Positions 22,557-34,375 are shown, numbered from the stretch's first letter. The stretch: 64,000 nt of DNA from Cristatella mucedo (GCA_009760855.2 WPIO01000232.1:1-64000); one strand, 5' to 3'. Numbers and translations are program-made. Notes: a model not told the origin generated them from the letters alone.

Positions 22557-22728
22557 AAAATGGTCGGCAACTTCTGCTATGGCTTTAATGTGGACCAAAA
22601 ATCATTCTATGAAGCAGCAATTTTGTGCCGTCTCAATCGCTCTGAGTTGGTTTCAATTCACAGTGTTGAGGAGTCAACGTTTCTTGCAAAAACTATTGAC
22701 CAAGACTTTTGGATTGGCCTTCATGAAG
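22557..22728 (+). CDS. C-type lectin domain, N-terminal half (exon)
   Basis: The frame opens at 22557 after an AG and has ATG at 22560. It encodes the first half of a C-type lectin-like domain: NFCYGF, then FYEAAILCR (the first conserved Cys), ELVSIHSVEE, and the signature WIGLHE. The exon ends at a good donor, GAAG|GTAAAA, in phase 1. A TAG immediately upstream in frame means the exon either starts here by splicing (AG at 22555-22556) or uses the ATG at 22560. No signal-peptide exon was found upstream. Membrane lectins of this class bind glycans or protein ligands outside the cell. Domain identity is clear and the exon start is uncertain. Confidence 0.8.
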
Positions 22729-23465
22729 GTAAAAACGGTACGTTGAAGTCCCTATGATCCAGCCGCTTTGGCTAAACGTTTGAATATTTAGACGTTTTCA
22801 AAGTGTATTCCAGAGCCTTTTCGTATTCCTTAGCTATTGGGTCGTCTGTAATTGAATAATTTAACCAACTGCACAAACGAATGTTAAAATGATCTGCTAA
22901 ATAAAGTCGCGGCGAAAATGTACGTGCATGCTTTTCTTTTGAGAATGTCAAACAAATTTACACATTGTTGCAGTATTCTTAAAAGTGCAGTCTCTACTTT
23001 ACACATGGCCTTCCTACTTGGATACTTTGTCACCAACTTATGCAGATACCTTCAGTGTCCGGCTCCACCTGCAAACACGATCTTTGTCCGCAAATCACTA
23101 CCAATTATACCGAATGCTTCTCTGGTTGAATTCATAAAGCTGTGTACCAAAGTGGTGATAAAAGAATACGACATACTGCCTTACCATTGCTCGCTCCGGA
23201 AGAATTTTGTTCAATGTATCTGTAATTTATGTCATTCTTTCTCTTAAATTGTTGACATTAAAAGTGATATTGATCCTTACCTACAGCTGACAATACATGG
23301 TTGGACCATTAGTTGCACTAGCGTCTGACTCAACCGACAGAAATCTAAATATGCTAATACATACATCATACTCTAATGTTATCCCTGAATATCTAAAGCA
23401 CTCAATGAGAAATTAAATGGTTTAAGTATAGGCATTAATACACCACGGTCGAAGGCTTTTTACAG
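22729..23465 (+). other. Phase-1 intron inside the lectin domain
   Basis: The donor GTAAAA is at 22729 and the acceptor TTTTTACAG ends at 23465. It holds an unconvincing 109-codon frame (22918-23247) and no recognised repeat. Confidence 0.6.
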
Positions 23466-23663
23466 ATACGTACCAGTGGCTAGACGGTACACCATTTCTC
23501 TTCACCGATTGGGATTTAAGCGAACCAAACAGATTTAAGAACGAGAAATGCGTCGAAATTCGTACCAACAGTAAGTGGAACGCCAACGTATGTGTTCATA
23601 AACGAGGTTATATTTGCAAAGCAGTCGTCGACAGAACTGCACCCACGGAGGAAACTACATTAG
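23466..23663 (+). CDS. C-type lectin domain, C-terminal half (exon)
   Basis: This 198-base exon is phase 1 at both ends, with acceptor TTTTTACAG| and donor TTAG|GTATGT. It encodes YQWLDGTPFLFTDWD, then SEPN, KCVEIRT, KWNANVC and GYICKA, then a short Thr-rich stalk. The remaining conserved cysteines of the fold are present. The EPN motif is of the mannose-type Ca2+ site, but the partner WND motif reads W-N-A, so one calcium ligand is missing. Either sugar binding is weakened or the ligand differs. It joins in frame with 22557-22728. Confidence 0.85.
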
Positions 23664-23705
23664 GTATGTACCTATGCTGTCACGTGTGAATCCAAGCTAT
23701 TACCC

Positions 23706-23706
<1 letters not shown>

Positions 23707-23752
<46 letters not shown>
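23707..23752. repeat. (TA)n microsatellite
   Basis: Uninterrupted TA dinucleotides, about 22 units. Confidence 0.98.
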
Positions 23753-23756
<4 letters not shown>

Positions 23757-23999
23757 TATATCATATTCTTGTAATGCCGGATTTAATTATATGCCAAGTT
23801 CGTAGACCGAGGATACAAATTAATTTGACGGCTAATATTACCACGGAAAATCTGAACATTTAATTTTTTCAGTTGTAAGATGCACATACTAAGCACACTA
23901 AAAGCCCAAAATAATACCGCGGTATCCAAACGGCAATCGTTTCGAGAAAATAACCGTTGTAATCTTAATTTAAATACATTTGAACAGGATATGTGTTGA

Positions 24000-24700
24000 T
24001 ATCATTCGGGAGTGAGTGCAAGGCTTGATGAGGATCGGAACTTAAGGTATAGTATCCAAATGATTGTTGGTTAGTTCAAGGTATAGCAATGGCACTGACT
24101 CGAAAAAGAAGGACGTTAATACCAATGCCGACGCGAGAGTATATCTGATAGCTAGGCTGTAGCCAGATTTTTAAGTGACTTAACTTGAATTACAAAATCT
24201 TAAAGGTCAATACACTTCTTCATTGCGATTTAGTGCTAGTAGAGGAGTTACTACATAATGCGACTACTGCTACACACGCGAAATACAAGCTTAGCTAAGG
24301 ATTGTTTGCTGCAACTGCCACGACAACTACTTTCCTACTGCCGGCTATGGCACATACTTTTGAGCAGCCCTAAGCTGCTACTTCCAAACTACTCACTACT
24401 TCAACTGCTCTCCTGACTCTGCTATGCTTCCCACTTTCTCTTTATTGCGTGAGACGAAGTCTGTTGGCTACCGAATGCGTACCGAAAGCCGCTTAGGCTG
24501 TGAGTGAGCTATACAAAACTCTCCTGCGTAACACCCACATGGTCTTTATGACTTTGTGGAGTTACTGACGGAGATACATTACATTACAAACTGCCGGTGC
24601 CCAATTGAACAGCCTGGTAGATTAGCATGCAGGTGTTACAGAGATCGAGATGGAATGTCGAAAAAGCCTGGACGTAATTGAATCAACTATATTTAGATGT
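24000..24700 (-). mobile_element. LINE B fragment split by LINE A
   Basis: 24000-24312 and 24589-24700 match adjacent parts of antisense LINE B (ATATCTGATAGCTAGGCTG at 24139; the GTTACAGAGATCGAGATGG region at 24636). The element between them belongs to LINE A. Confidence 0.6.
24313..24588 (+). mobile_element. LINE A 3' end
   Basis: Only the last ~275 bases of LINE A are present, ending in the hairpin (CTCCTGCGTAAC..GTTACTGACGGAG) and a two-unit ACATT tail. Confidence 0.85.
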
Positions 24701-25629
24701 AGGCTTGAATCGTAGCAGTTTAATCTAGCTGAATGTAGTCGTATACGATCTCCACCTGCAACTTCGCCTGGTAATGGGAGCAGGTTGAACTGACGACAAC
24801 ATAACGTCCCTATATTGCTTTTCAAAGATAACATCAAGCAACCATCTTATTTACACCGTACTACATGTAAACATGAAAAGAGAATGTACCGAGAAGGCTC
24901 CTTAATTAACTAATAGCTTGTGTGTATCAAATATTATATTTGATAAAATATATAGGTTCCGATATATTTATTATTTGAATTCCCAGGACATTGTCTGAAG
25001 TTGTTTTGAAAGGAAAGGAAATGTCAAGAAAAATAGCTTGCTGCTAACACCTAGCCATCATTGCACGTTCGGAAAAGAATTTGTGTGACTCAACCGCTAA
25101 GACATGTTGACTTTCTTACTATGATTTTCTTCAAGGGCTCAAGTATCGTGATGCATTTTTTCAGTTTTTCTAGTTTACTTATTAAGAGAAATACAATTGA
25201 TAGCATGGCAGCAAAGGATATTAGCTGCCAATAACCGTAAAAGTAGAAAAAGCTTCTAATAATCGAACGTTAAATTAGTTTGTAATTATTAGCCTTTTAT
25301 AGATTACGGTGCTTTAGAATTACACTAACTCAGTTAGAGTAGCACACCCTGAAAACTTTGAAGTCTCAAATGATTATTGCCTAACAAAGTTACTAATCTA
25401 GTCCATGCTGTTCGAGATAGCAGAAATACCTTCTCAGAATTCCTGCACAGAAAAGGGAAAATTCCTGCAGCATCTAAGTCTAGGAGTTCCTAATGCCGGA
25501 CGTACTTCAGTCCTCAACGTTGAGAGCATGTGAAGTGTAGGCACTGCATCCGGAACATTTCATGTTCTTAATAGGAATATGCCAATGATCCATTGCACAA
25601 AAATCATACGGTACAATGATGAGCTTGAT

Positions 25630-26040
25630 TAAGAGTTGATCTTATGCGTTAGCTGGATCGAGAGAATGATGAGACACAAATGAGAATCCCAGATATTTGG
25701 AGTTGATGCACTGCTTGACTGGGTGAAAATTCAGGTTGAAAAGAGGCCTGTGAAGTGATAATACTAAAGACCGTGTCATTAAAGTGTTACTGCACAGATT
25801 TTCAAAACTGGGAACCCCTGATTGCATAGGCCGGTAGACAAGCAAGTAGTGAGTTATATATGCCGAAAAGAGAGGGCAAAATACATGTACCAATTGATAT
25901 GCAGTATCCCTTACTAAGCTAACCCAAGTTTAAGCGAGACTATGCAGCTAAAAGTATGTATGCTTGACTATGGGAATCCTCATGTAATCTAGCTGTCTTC
26001 ATTCAAAGCGAAATTTAATTGGTGATGAAATTGCTCACTT
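25630..26040 (-). mobile_element. LINE B fragment
   Basis: Antisense C-terminal reverse-transcriptase region, decayed. Phrases such as GATGCACTGCTTGACTGG (25704) and GCATAGGCCGGTAGACAAGC (25824) match 18090-18240. Confidence 0.7.
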
Positions 26041-26093
26041 GCACAGCATGCTTACTTTCAGCTGTCAAGCTTTGGTTTAATTCGTAGTAGCTT

Positions 26094-26161
<68 letters not shown>
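26094..26161. repeat. (GA)n microsatellite
   Basis: A nearly pure GA tract with one GGGA interruption. Confidence 0.98.
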
Positions 26162-26164
<3 letters not shown>

Positions 26165-26715
26165 CCATAATAATTGGTTCGTGCATTTTCAGAATCTCGT
26201 CTCCACTTCACCTACCTTTCTTTGTAAGTTGTATTCTGGTGGCTACGGCGAGAAAATAAATAGTGAAAATTTCGTAACTCAAATATCCAGCTTTAATGAT
26301 AAATATCAACGTGAAAAATCCATTCCGATTTGTACTGTTGAATAATTATGTCGGTTTTCATTGTATGCATGTACGCTAGCACGTTATTCAAATCTCTTAC
26401 AAAACAGGCCAAAACTGGCCGGTTACTCTTACCATGAGTTATATTCCAGCTGCATTGTTTTAGCTTCAATTTGGCTGGGTAGCAGTTTAGAGTAATGCTT
26501 GGAGATCAACAATTTGAATTTCACAGTTCGTCATGCCGGTCACCGATTTTCTCTGGATTTTCAAGCTTATATTATGTCCTCTTCATTAACTTGAATTATG
26601 TAAAGAATGTATTCTTGAAGTAATGATACCAGCCGAAAACCCGATGTAATAATAATGCAATTGTTCTTGAAAGTACTGAGGAAACCAGTGCCCGCAAATA
26701 ATAACAAAATTAAAT

Positions 26716-29117
26716 CAGACCTGCTTAAATTCAGCCTTAGGAGTCCGTACGCCGAATTTGCCGAGAAGAAAAAGGCTACCTGACGTCGAATTTAGGAAGG
26801 AGTGAGTTAGTGTGATTTACCTGGCGGGGGAGTGCTGGAGCAGTGCTGGAGAGATTCGGAGACGAAGACGTCGTTTGTTTCGAAGGTCATAAATGCTGCA
26901 CAGCTTGCAATGCCGTTCCAGAAAGAGGAAGAGCTTATCTATATAGCTTATAATTATAGCTAAGAGGATATCGGCTTCAGAGTGTTACCCGCGATCCACG
27001 TTACCCGCGATCCACAACTGTTCCAGCTTCCAGTGTCGGAGGAACAACTACGGCAGCAATATGGAGGAGCAGCCATTACAGTGATTGGACCGATTAAAAG
27101 GCTGCATTGGCAGAGGCGAAGAATATCATTGATAATTGACCCAAACATCGCAACACCCTGCATTCTTACTTCAATGATACCATTAGCTGCAATCTGGACT
27201 TTATTATCGATGCTCACTTTGTCGAAAAGTTGATTGGTGGAGTATTTTGGCATGATGACGTAGAAAGCAGAATCGTAGTCGAATGCTTTGCCTCAGTTGA
27301 AGATTCAGAACGATGACTTCTTCAAGGTCGTCTCTATGAATCCACTGAGGTTTCTGTTAGAAATTAAGCATGTTTCAGTTGGTAATTTGTCATCACCAAG
27401 AGTTGAAAAAAATCACAAACAGACGGGTGGAACCAGATATATGGTTTCGAACTATGTGGGTCTAGTATTTGCTGTTTCACTTCAATGTGTTTCTGAGGTT
27501 CTGAGTATTCTCGTTTGCCTGGGACTGTACCTTGCACTCGGGCCTGCCTTAGATATACATAGGCCTAAGCATGCCTATTTCGGGATTCCTGGCCCATGTT
27601 CATTCCCTTCTGATTCTAATGTTTGAACGCTGCACTGTGGTAAACCAGCTTGCTGCTATCGTCAAAGTCGTTGACGCCGTATTGTCGGTTTGGCGCCAGA
27701 AGCTACTTGGACTCGCGTCAGATGGGAAAAATACGATGACTGGGTGCCATGGTGGTGTCGTTACTCGTCTTGAGCACGAAGCTTCCCATCGCGTCTTGCA
27801 TGGTCGGTGCCTGCCACATCAGATGGATTTCATCATGAAGAAAGGCTTTGCCGACATCAATAATGGCGAATTCGTTAATCAGGTCGACTCATGTATTACT
27901 CACCTTCATCGCCAAGAGAACTTGATAACGAAGATGCACTCTATGTATCCGAAGCTAACCAGTCATTGGCTTCTCATGGGAAAATTTTTGTAGTGGCTGT
28001 ACAGCACAGCATTTGACTTTTTAAACACATTCAGGAGAAACAATTTGATGGTGCACCGGACATGGAGTGGTGGATTGTGGCGTCAGTCGTTGTTGCTGTT
28101 TCAAGGGTTATCAACGTTGCAGTTATCAAGCTGCTGTCACGAGATATTTCTGTATCACTAGTAATGTAGTAAGTAAGTAATTTAGTAAGTAATGTAATAA
28201 AAATGTAATCTAGTAAGTAATGTTCCGGGATCGAGAAGCTGATCACCAATTTATCTCGGCCCTTCACAATTGACCTGATGGGGGAAGGTAATGCAACTGA
28301 TGCAATTGGAGTTGGAATATTAAGTATTTCGTTCTACTTGGTTTAATAACTTATTGTAGACCAGGGACGTTCTTCCGCAACAAAATCAATAAGCTCAATA
28401 ACGAACGCCATCATGGAGTTGTAACAAAACTGGCACATTCACGGTGATCATGGTTGAAGGAATGGTGCAAGTCCAAGAGGAACGCCACAGTCTAATAATG
28501 GGGCAGCTGTGAAGCACGTCAAGTGATGCCTGCTGGGCTGATGGAGCTTCGTTCGCATGACTTCCATTCTTTTGTCCTGTATCCTCACAGCAGTCGCCTG
28601 GCCGAGTATTGGACTGCTTCTACAATTGAGGCTGTCAAGTGTGGGACACCTCCATATTCTGGCTAACCATGCCATCAAGGTGGTTGTTGCGAGGCACGAC
28701 AAGTTGACGGATTTCAATACTGCTTGGGATGACATTGAACGTCTCTCGGCTAAATTTTCATAAAAACACCTGCTTCAGTTCCGCTGCGGATTAGCATGCA
28801 TTTTCGCCAACACAACGTCAATGGAGTTGGACTTCTCTTTGTCCAAGTGGGAAATGTGCGACCGCCTTACCAATCTGACATCATCAGATTTTGAAGGCAT
28901 CTTCCAGGGGTAGCAGTTTGATCGCCTTTAACTGCTTTAGGGTTTAAATGCTTTTACGCCGTTTGCACTAGTTACTGCTTTGCAAGCAGGATAAATGAAG
29001 TGTCATTTTATTCGTCTGACAAGCTGTCTGGTGGTATACCGAATGTAAGGGTCGGCGAAGCTCCAAAAATAAGTTAATTTAGTAAGATTTGGCAAAAACC
29101 GAATTTAAGCAGGTGTG
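26716..29117 (+). mobile_element. hAT-superfamily DNA transposon with near-intact ends
   Basis: The left end CAGACCTGCTTAAATTCAG (26716-26734) and the complement of the right end, CACACCTGCTTAAATTCGG (29099-29117), agree at 17 of 19 positions and begin with CA, as hAT termini do. Flanks AATTAAAT (26708-26715) and AATTAATT (29118-29125) differ at one base, matching an 8-bp target-site duplication typical of hAT. The 2.4 kb interior carries a broken hAT-like transposase. Confidence 0.85.
27480..28920 (+). pseudogene. hAT-like transposase remnant
   Basis: The recognisable stretch at 27700-27850 reads KLLGLASDGKNTMTGCHGG, then VVTRLEHEASH and GRCLPHQMDF. The S-D-G with a following C-x2-H motif is the catalytic-core pattern of hAT transposases. 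The last part (28810-28915) reads MELDFSLSKWEMCDRL and TSSDFEGIF, like the C-terminal region near the hAT dimerisation domain. Reading changes frame near 27570, and stops interrupt 27990-28750, so no functional enzyme is encoded. The N-terminal zinc finger was not recognised. Any movement would need enzyme from another copy. Confidence 0.7.
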
Positions 29118-29929
29118 AATTAATTTCTGAGTACTGCTTTTACAATGGTATGCACAAAATGTGGCCGCTACCAAGAATTTAAGGCCCAACTTTGACATAG
29201 ATGTAGGTACTGCAACTAAATGTTTATTGAGCTTATAAATCCTTGCAATTTTTTGAGATTTCTCAATGGTACGAAAACTTATAGCTGCGTATTTTGTACT
29301 CTTTATGTATGCGCCCTGGCAGTTTGATTTAATAAATCACCAAGGTAATTTGTATCTTTGCATTCGTGATATCTTCTGTATTACTTAAGTCGCACCAATT
29401 TGATAATTGTCAAAATCAAAATTAGGATTCACTCAACTCCTATTTCCATATTTAGCTACAAAGTCCAGCAACATTCAGCATTTTTTAAATTCATCCTTAT
29501 TAATATAAAACGTATCTAAAATCAGAATTCAAAAATACCCCTACCGTTAAACACTTTTTAAAGCTAGTGAGATTGAACCATTATTTAATCTGTTAGAATT
29601 CGTAAAAATGACTAATTCCGTGCTATTTATAAAACGTTCTCATAAAAGCCGTGAAGATGTGTGTTCCAAGCTGGGTTCAGGTTAGGATTCGTCACTTGTA
29701 AGCTATGTTCCGATTAGTTGTAATTACAGGCATTCTATTTTAATAATAGTATTTTGTGTAATGATAAATTTGAATTGCACATTATAGTTCTGAAATCATT
29801 TCATTTTAAGTATCTGACGACCTCTGACCCATATGCATACTAACTGATGACACTCAGCCACATCTTAAAAATAATCTTGCCCCTGTAGCAGTTTTTGTTG
29901 AGACGAGGTCATCGCAACGAGAAATCCAG

Positions 29930-30004
29930 ATATGTCGGGTACTTGTTCCACTTATGGAACAGCAAAGCTTCCTATAATCTCGGATGAGCTGTCAACGAAC
30001 AAGG
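29930..30004 (+). CDS. Weak candidate stalk exon of the lectin gene
   Basis: Bounded by CCAG| and AAGG|GTAAAT, it is 75 bases and phase 1 on both sides. It encodes MSGTCSTYGTAKLPIISDE and a short Ser/Thr-rich end, which would suit an extracellular stalk. The acceptor lacks a pyrimidine tract, so this may be chance. Confidence 0.2.
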
Positions 30005-30815
30005 GTAAATCGCTTCGGTTGCAGCTAAGTAAATTAAGTTTGAAATGATGTACCGACGTTGCTGCAACACGGAGCATTATACTTAAGAAGCAAGAGAAAT
30101 ATATGATTTCGGAACTTACTCTGGCAGGTCAAATTTAAGCTGTGATCTAAAATGGTCCAATCACTGTGCTGAAGTTTCAAAAACTTGGAGTTATAATTTT
30201 TTGCAAGTGAACGATTTTCACCACGTTGCTCCCTTCAGATCGTGTAGGTGGGTTGACTTATTCCCCAATTTTATACTAGTGATACTTTTTTAAAGTTCTC
30301 GCAAAGACTTGTTTCTCTTTCGAGAAATTCAAAATCATCTGCTAAGGAAAAATGAGAATGCTGTTAGTAATACAAGGCACTGTGTCAACACCTATGGCAA
30401 GTGGGAGCATGGGAAATTATAGAGAAACGGGTTGCTTTAGCTTATCTTTTTTCCAGTCGTGAACTCCATGAATGTCTCTCCAACATTCAAGGGAGGAACC
30501 AATCTTCAAAAGTGATTTAATAAAGACCTGATCTACGAAATAGATAACCTTGTTTATAGGAAATGCTTCAAAATCAGAGTATGAAAGCAGGTGAATTTGC
30601 TAATAACTTGAGGAACAAGCAAGTTTACTTTAAATGCTATAGCATCGATAAAATTGATTACTTAACGATGGTATTACGATCCAGGCATTGAGTGCATTGA
30701 AAATAAAAGGTAGGCTGAGTATTAAAGTTCCGTTAAAATTAATGCTAAACCAAATGAATCACAAAGTGGATAGCAAAGCTAAATATAAGAGCAGAATTGA
30801 CTGCATTTTAATAGA

Positions 30816-30905
30816 AGTAAACGACCCCTCCAGGCTATCACCTACATTTAAAGCGGCAATACATTGGGCACTACAGGATTCAAACCCACGCCTTCACCAC
30901 CAAAA
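30816..30905 (-). mobile_element. SINE1 partial copy
   Basis: Antisense middle part only: GGCTATCACCTACATTTAAAG, then CAGGATTCAAACCCACG (B-box complement). Confidence 0.55.
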
Positions 30906-31684
30906 TCTGGGTGTTGCAAAATAGTATTTTGAAAGTGGGCAGGAGCAAGAAAATAGAAAGTGACACAAAGGGGATAATAAATGCTGAACTAGACAATTCC
31001 CGCGATGTGGCCACGGTAGGTCGATACAAATTAGTCTAATGTGGCAACTGCTAAGTCCACGTGTGAGATGGCAGGTATGGAGTCTTCCGCAACGTGCCAC
31101 TCTTACATATCACGACCGGAAGGCAATCACGTAGGGAGTTAGGGAATTCGATATTGTACGTACGAAATGCAAGCATCTGCTTGGATGTAATATCTACCCC
31201 TAGGAAGACTCAAATGCTTTGCTATGCACGGGTTAGAGCTATAACTAATATACATGTTTGAATTCAAAGTGGTATGTGAAATAAATCTATTCATGGTACC
31301 GAGCTAAAGTCTATTTCAAAAGTTAGTTGGTTGCTGCTGCGGTCCAAAGCTCTTATAAGCTTCGGCTAGTGCCAAATGTCGCCTCTGAACTAGAGCTCAG
31401 CATTTTTGTTCAAAAATAATTTTGTAATCGTTGATTCGCCCTACATAAACCATGTTTGACATGCACCTGATTATTTCACCATATTCTGGATTATTGCGAT
31501 GCGTCCATTTTGAGCATATGAAAGGAGCCACTGTGCTTGCTATTAGAAACCATATCTAAATTTGGACCTTGATGATATCACATTAAACAGTGCTATGCTT
31601 GATGGCATTACGAAAGAAAATTACCGGATTTGCCATGCGGCTTTATTAGAAGAAATAATCATTAAAATTGTATATAGTCACGCA

Positions 31685-31930
31685 CCTATGTGTCAAAGCT
31701 CTTAGTGGGTCCCTGTGATTCCACACGTGTGTGCTTATGCGTGTCGACATCGTACATGCTACCACTAACCACACTTGTATGCTAACCGCGTGCATGCCAC
31801 TACAAACCGTACCACTAACCGTTTAATCGTGTTTCCTTTGTCGCAAATTTAAAGTACCTAGAAAGACATTGAGTTTATTCTGAGCGTGTTTTTACATGTG
31901 TGTCACTTGCATTATTATTTTTATTATTTA
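31685..31930 (+). mobile_element. LINE B 3' end
   Basis: TTAGTGGGTCCCTGTGATTC at 31706 through CCTAGAAAGACATTGAG to the hairpin-like end, followed by TTATTATTTTTATTATT. Only the 3' untranslated region is present. Confidence 0.75.
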
Positions 31931-32424
31931 TATTATTGCATGGTAATAGACATTGCAATAGACGAATTGAACGACCAGAAAGTACTGCATAAAGAAAGGC
32001 TGCGTGAGTTTTGTTAAGCAGGCTAATTCATTGAATCATTGAATTCCCAATACTAGTCACAAGTTGGTTTAAAACTCAGCAATTTAATAAATAAAGCGCT
32101 TGATATCCCGAGGATTTGCAGCTAGTTTGATGCACCGCGGCACTACCTTATTTGAAAAAGCAAGAGGCACTATGCCTCGCTTGAGCAAGAATGAGATATG
32201 AGCGGTAAGTTAGTGACCGTGAATCCCGTAAAAAAAGTTGTAATGAAACAGCCATAATAAAACTGTTTGCCTTACAGTAGTGCCGGTCGGTAAAAAGTCC
32301 CGTGATATGGTTAAGGGAAGGTTATGACCAAAAAGCCGTTGAGCTTTGCATCCCAGTTAAGCACTGGATCGTCTAGACTAAGTTAGTTGGTGGTGCCAAT
32401 TTTCAAAGGGAAGGTCTTTATACA

Positions 32425-32557
32425 CTTTATTTGTAGTGCACCCTATGGGAAACTTATCTCTGTTCTTGAGCTTTACATATACCATGTGACTTAAGGCCAC
32501 GGCCTAAGCCAGACTTTGGTCGTGGCGAGCAAATTAACCGCTGGACTAAATCAGGTC
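32425..32557 (-). mobile_element. SINE2 copy, diverged
   Basis: The antisense tail (TTTGTAGTGCACCCTATGGG) and a head complement (ACCGCTGGACTAAATCAGG) lie at SINE2 spacing. Confidence 0.55.
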
Positions 32558-33585
32558 AATACATGCATCAACAACATTAAAACTAGTATATCTGTCGATA
32601 GAGACTAGTTTTTTCATATTGAATGGAGGTGAAACATCTTTCCGATAGTTGGGCGTATGTAAATTGCGATTTGGATGTGGAATGTTCATCTCAACGTCTG
32701 ATTAGATGCTCGCTGTATGATCATTGGTTCTTCATCGGACGTTGGCGGACTGGGCTTAAAGAGAGGGCGCTACTCGGATGCTGGAATTAAGGTGTGTGTG
32801 TGTGGGCATGACGTTAGCCCAGGACCTCGCATCTCAAATGTTACAGTATGAATGACGCAAAGATAGCAGTTTTATTAGCAGTCATCTGTTTCAGGCCAAC
32901 TCTATTCTTAAAATTCGTCATGACCATTTTGCCTCTGTCTAATCTAACAAGGTGCTAAAATAGGAGCTATTTAACTAGTCTGGAAGCAATACTTATTGAA
33001 TTGCCAGAGAAAATTTCCTGTGCTCAAGAGTATTTCCTGAGTAAATAAGCTGAATTCTTTTAACTCACTTCCAAAGGTTCGCTTGCAACCGTGGCATGAG
33101 AAAAAACATATCCATGCTATGCCTTGATTTCACAAAAAAATCTTAAAACTCTGTTAACGGCTTAGCAAAATGAAAGCGACGTGTATCTGGTAGGCTTACA
33201 CAATGACTAGATCCTGCATACACGTATACTGTTCATCAATACTTGCTTTTTTCAGATAGATAGGTAATTACGTTAGTCCAATACATCTTCCTAGCCTTTC
33301 CTTTCTGGTACCAGCAAGTGGCCTTTTTCACCTGCTTTTCCGGTGAAAGCTTCAAACCAAACAGAGAGAAATTAAAAATGTTAACTATTACCGAATGACT
33401 CAAATTTAATGCAAATTGAATAAAAGACTATTGTATACAAATTATACGTTCAACAAATTAAAAAATTAAACAGTTAAGTATAATACTAAAGTTTCCTGTC
33501 CAAACCGATACAGTCCTTTAGTTAAAGATTGACGTGTCTGCATTGGCCAAAATAAACCACTTCACAATGTTCCTTCATTGTTTAG

Positions 33586-33609
33586 AGATGCCACGTGTTG
33601 TCATTCCAG
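33586..33609 (+). CDS. Candidate 24-base microexon (lectin stalk)
   Basis: The acceptor CTTCATTGTTTAG| and donor CCAG|GTATAT enclose 24 bases, phase 1 on both sides. They encode EMPRVVIP and part of the next codon. It lies 159 bases before the membrane exon and fits both the upstream lectin exon and that exon in phase. Microexons cannot be shown by coding signal alone, so confidence is moderate. Confidence 0.4.
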
Positions 33610-33768
33610 GTATATTAGGTCATAAGTATGTCTGTTATAAAGTGAATACATGAGATATGTGTGCATATCCTGATACGTGAATCAAACATACTAGGATGCA
33701 TTGGCATTAAGTTTATTATTTCTTTGCTATAATTTTCTATTTTTCACAAACTATAAATGGCTTCAAAG

Positions 33769-33897
33769 ATGGTTCTTCATCATGGCTTTGCAAGGAAAAA
33801 AATGTTCTTGCCATGGCCACTGTCGGCGGAATTAGTATCGCTCTACTCGTGATTTCGTGGACCGTCTATGGAGTCAAGAAATGTTACAAGAAAACTG
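33769..33897 (+). CDS. Transmembrane exon of the lectin gene
   Basis: A 129-base exon, phase 1 on both sides, encodes a short extracellular part (DGSSSWLCKEKN), a hydrophobic span of about 20 residues (VGGISIALLVISWTVYG), and a basic stop-transfer sequence (VKKCYKKT). This is the standard layout of a single-pass type I membrane protein. The acceptor is CTTCAAAG|AT (modest) and the donor is ACTG|GTATGG. The phase matches the lectin exon at 23466-23663 and the microexon at 33586. No other gene lies between on this strand, so linkage to the lectin gene is a strong inference but unproven. Confidence 0.65.
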
Positions 33898-33959
33898 GTA
33901 TGGGTAACTGTTTTCTAGCTTCTGATTCTAAAAAGATTTTAACCACTACTGTTGAAATC

Positions 33960-34375
33960 TTTACTATTGAAAATTTGAATCAATTGTAGAGGCATTTCTT
34001 CTTTGCTCTCCATAATTCTTTGGAAACCATGCCTTTAGTTCCTTTGCTCTTAAAGCCTGGAACATATGCTCTACTTGCGTCACGACGTCTCCTGACTTGT
34101 GCACATTTAAAAAGACATTAAAAGCGTATCTATTTCTCAAAGCATTCATTGGGTTCCTGTCATTTGTCCTTGGTCTGCTTAAGTGTGCTGACACTGTGCA
34201 TGCTTTCATTGACCATGCATGAAAAATGCTGATCTTGGGCATGACATCCCTAGCCATGCCCTTGTTTTGCCTTATTTAGCATGCTACCACTAACTGCTCT
34301 ATTGTGCTTCCTCAGCAGCAAATTTTAATTTGTCAGACAGGAATTAGGTGCTCTGAGGTAACTATATCTAATTTT
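33960..34375 (+). mobile_element. LINE B 3' part
   Basis: Decayed end of the reverse transcriptase and 3' untranslated region: CATGCCTTTAGTTCCTTTGCT, TTTAAAAAGACATTAAAAGC and TGCTGACACTGTGCATGC. It sits about 60 bases into the intron after the membrane exon. Confidence 0.75.

Larger units (their letters stand above)
23664..33585 (+). other. Large intron of the lectin gene, TE-filled
   Basis: About 9.9 kb lies between the lectin exon and the next supported exon. It contains LINE A and B pieces, a hAT element, microsatellites and SINE fragments, all listed separately. 29126-29929, 30005-30815 and 30906-31684 hold nothing else that I recognise. In 32556-33585, an internal GTGTGTGTGTG run lies at 32791. 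One weak candidate exon is listed at 29930. Confidence 0.5.

Noticed and set aside
26193-26223. 31-base microexon candidate between GCATTTTCAG and GTAAGT
   Set aside because: Both sites are good, but the entry and exit phases do not fit the lectin exons on either side, and length and location allow chance.
26960-27253. 97-codon minus-strand frame and 83-codon plus-strand frame in the hAT element
   Set aside because: They overlap each other, and the plus-strand transposase signature starts further right. No independent support.
32791-32840. Possible 2A-like peptide (HDVSPGPR) as found near the start of some LINE proteins
   Set aside because: The motif lacks two residues of the D-V-E-x-N-P-G-P pattern, and no LINE frame follows.
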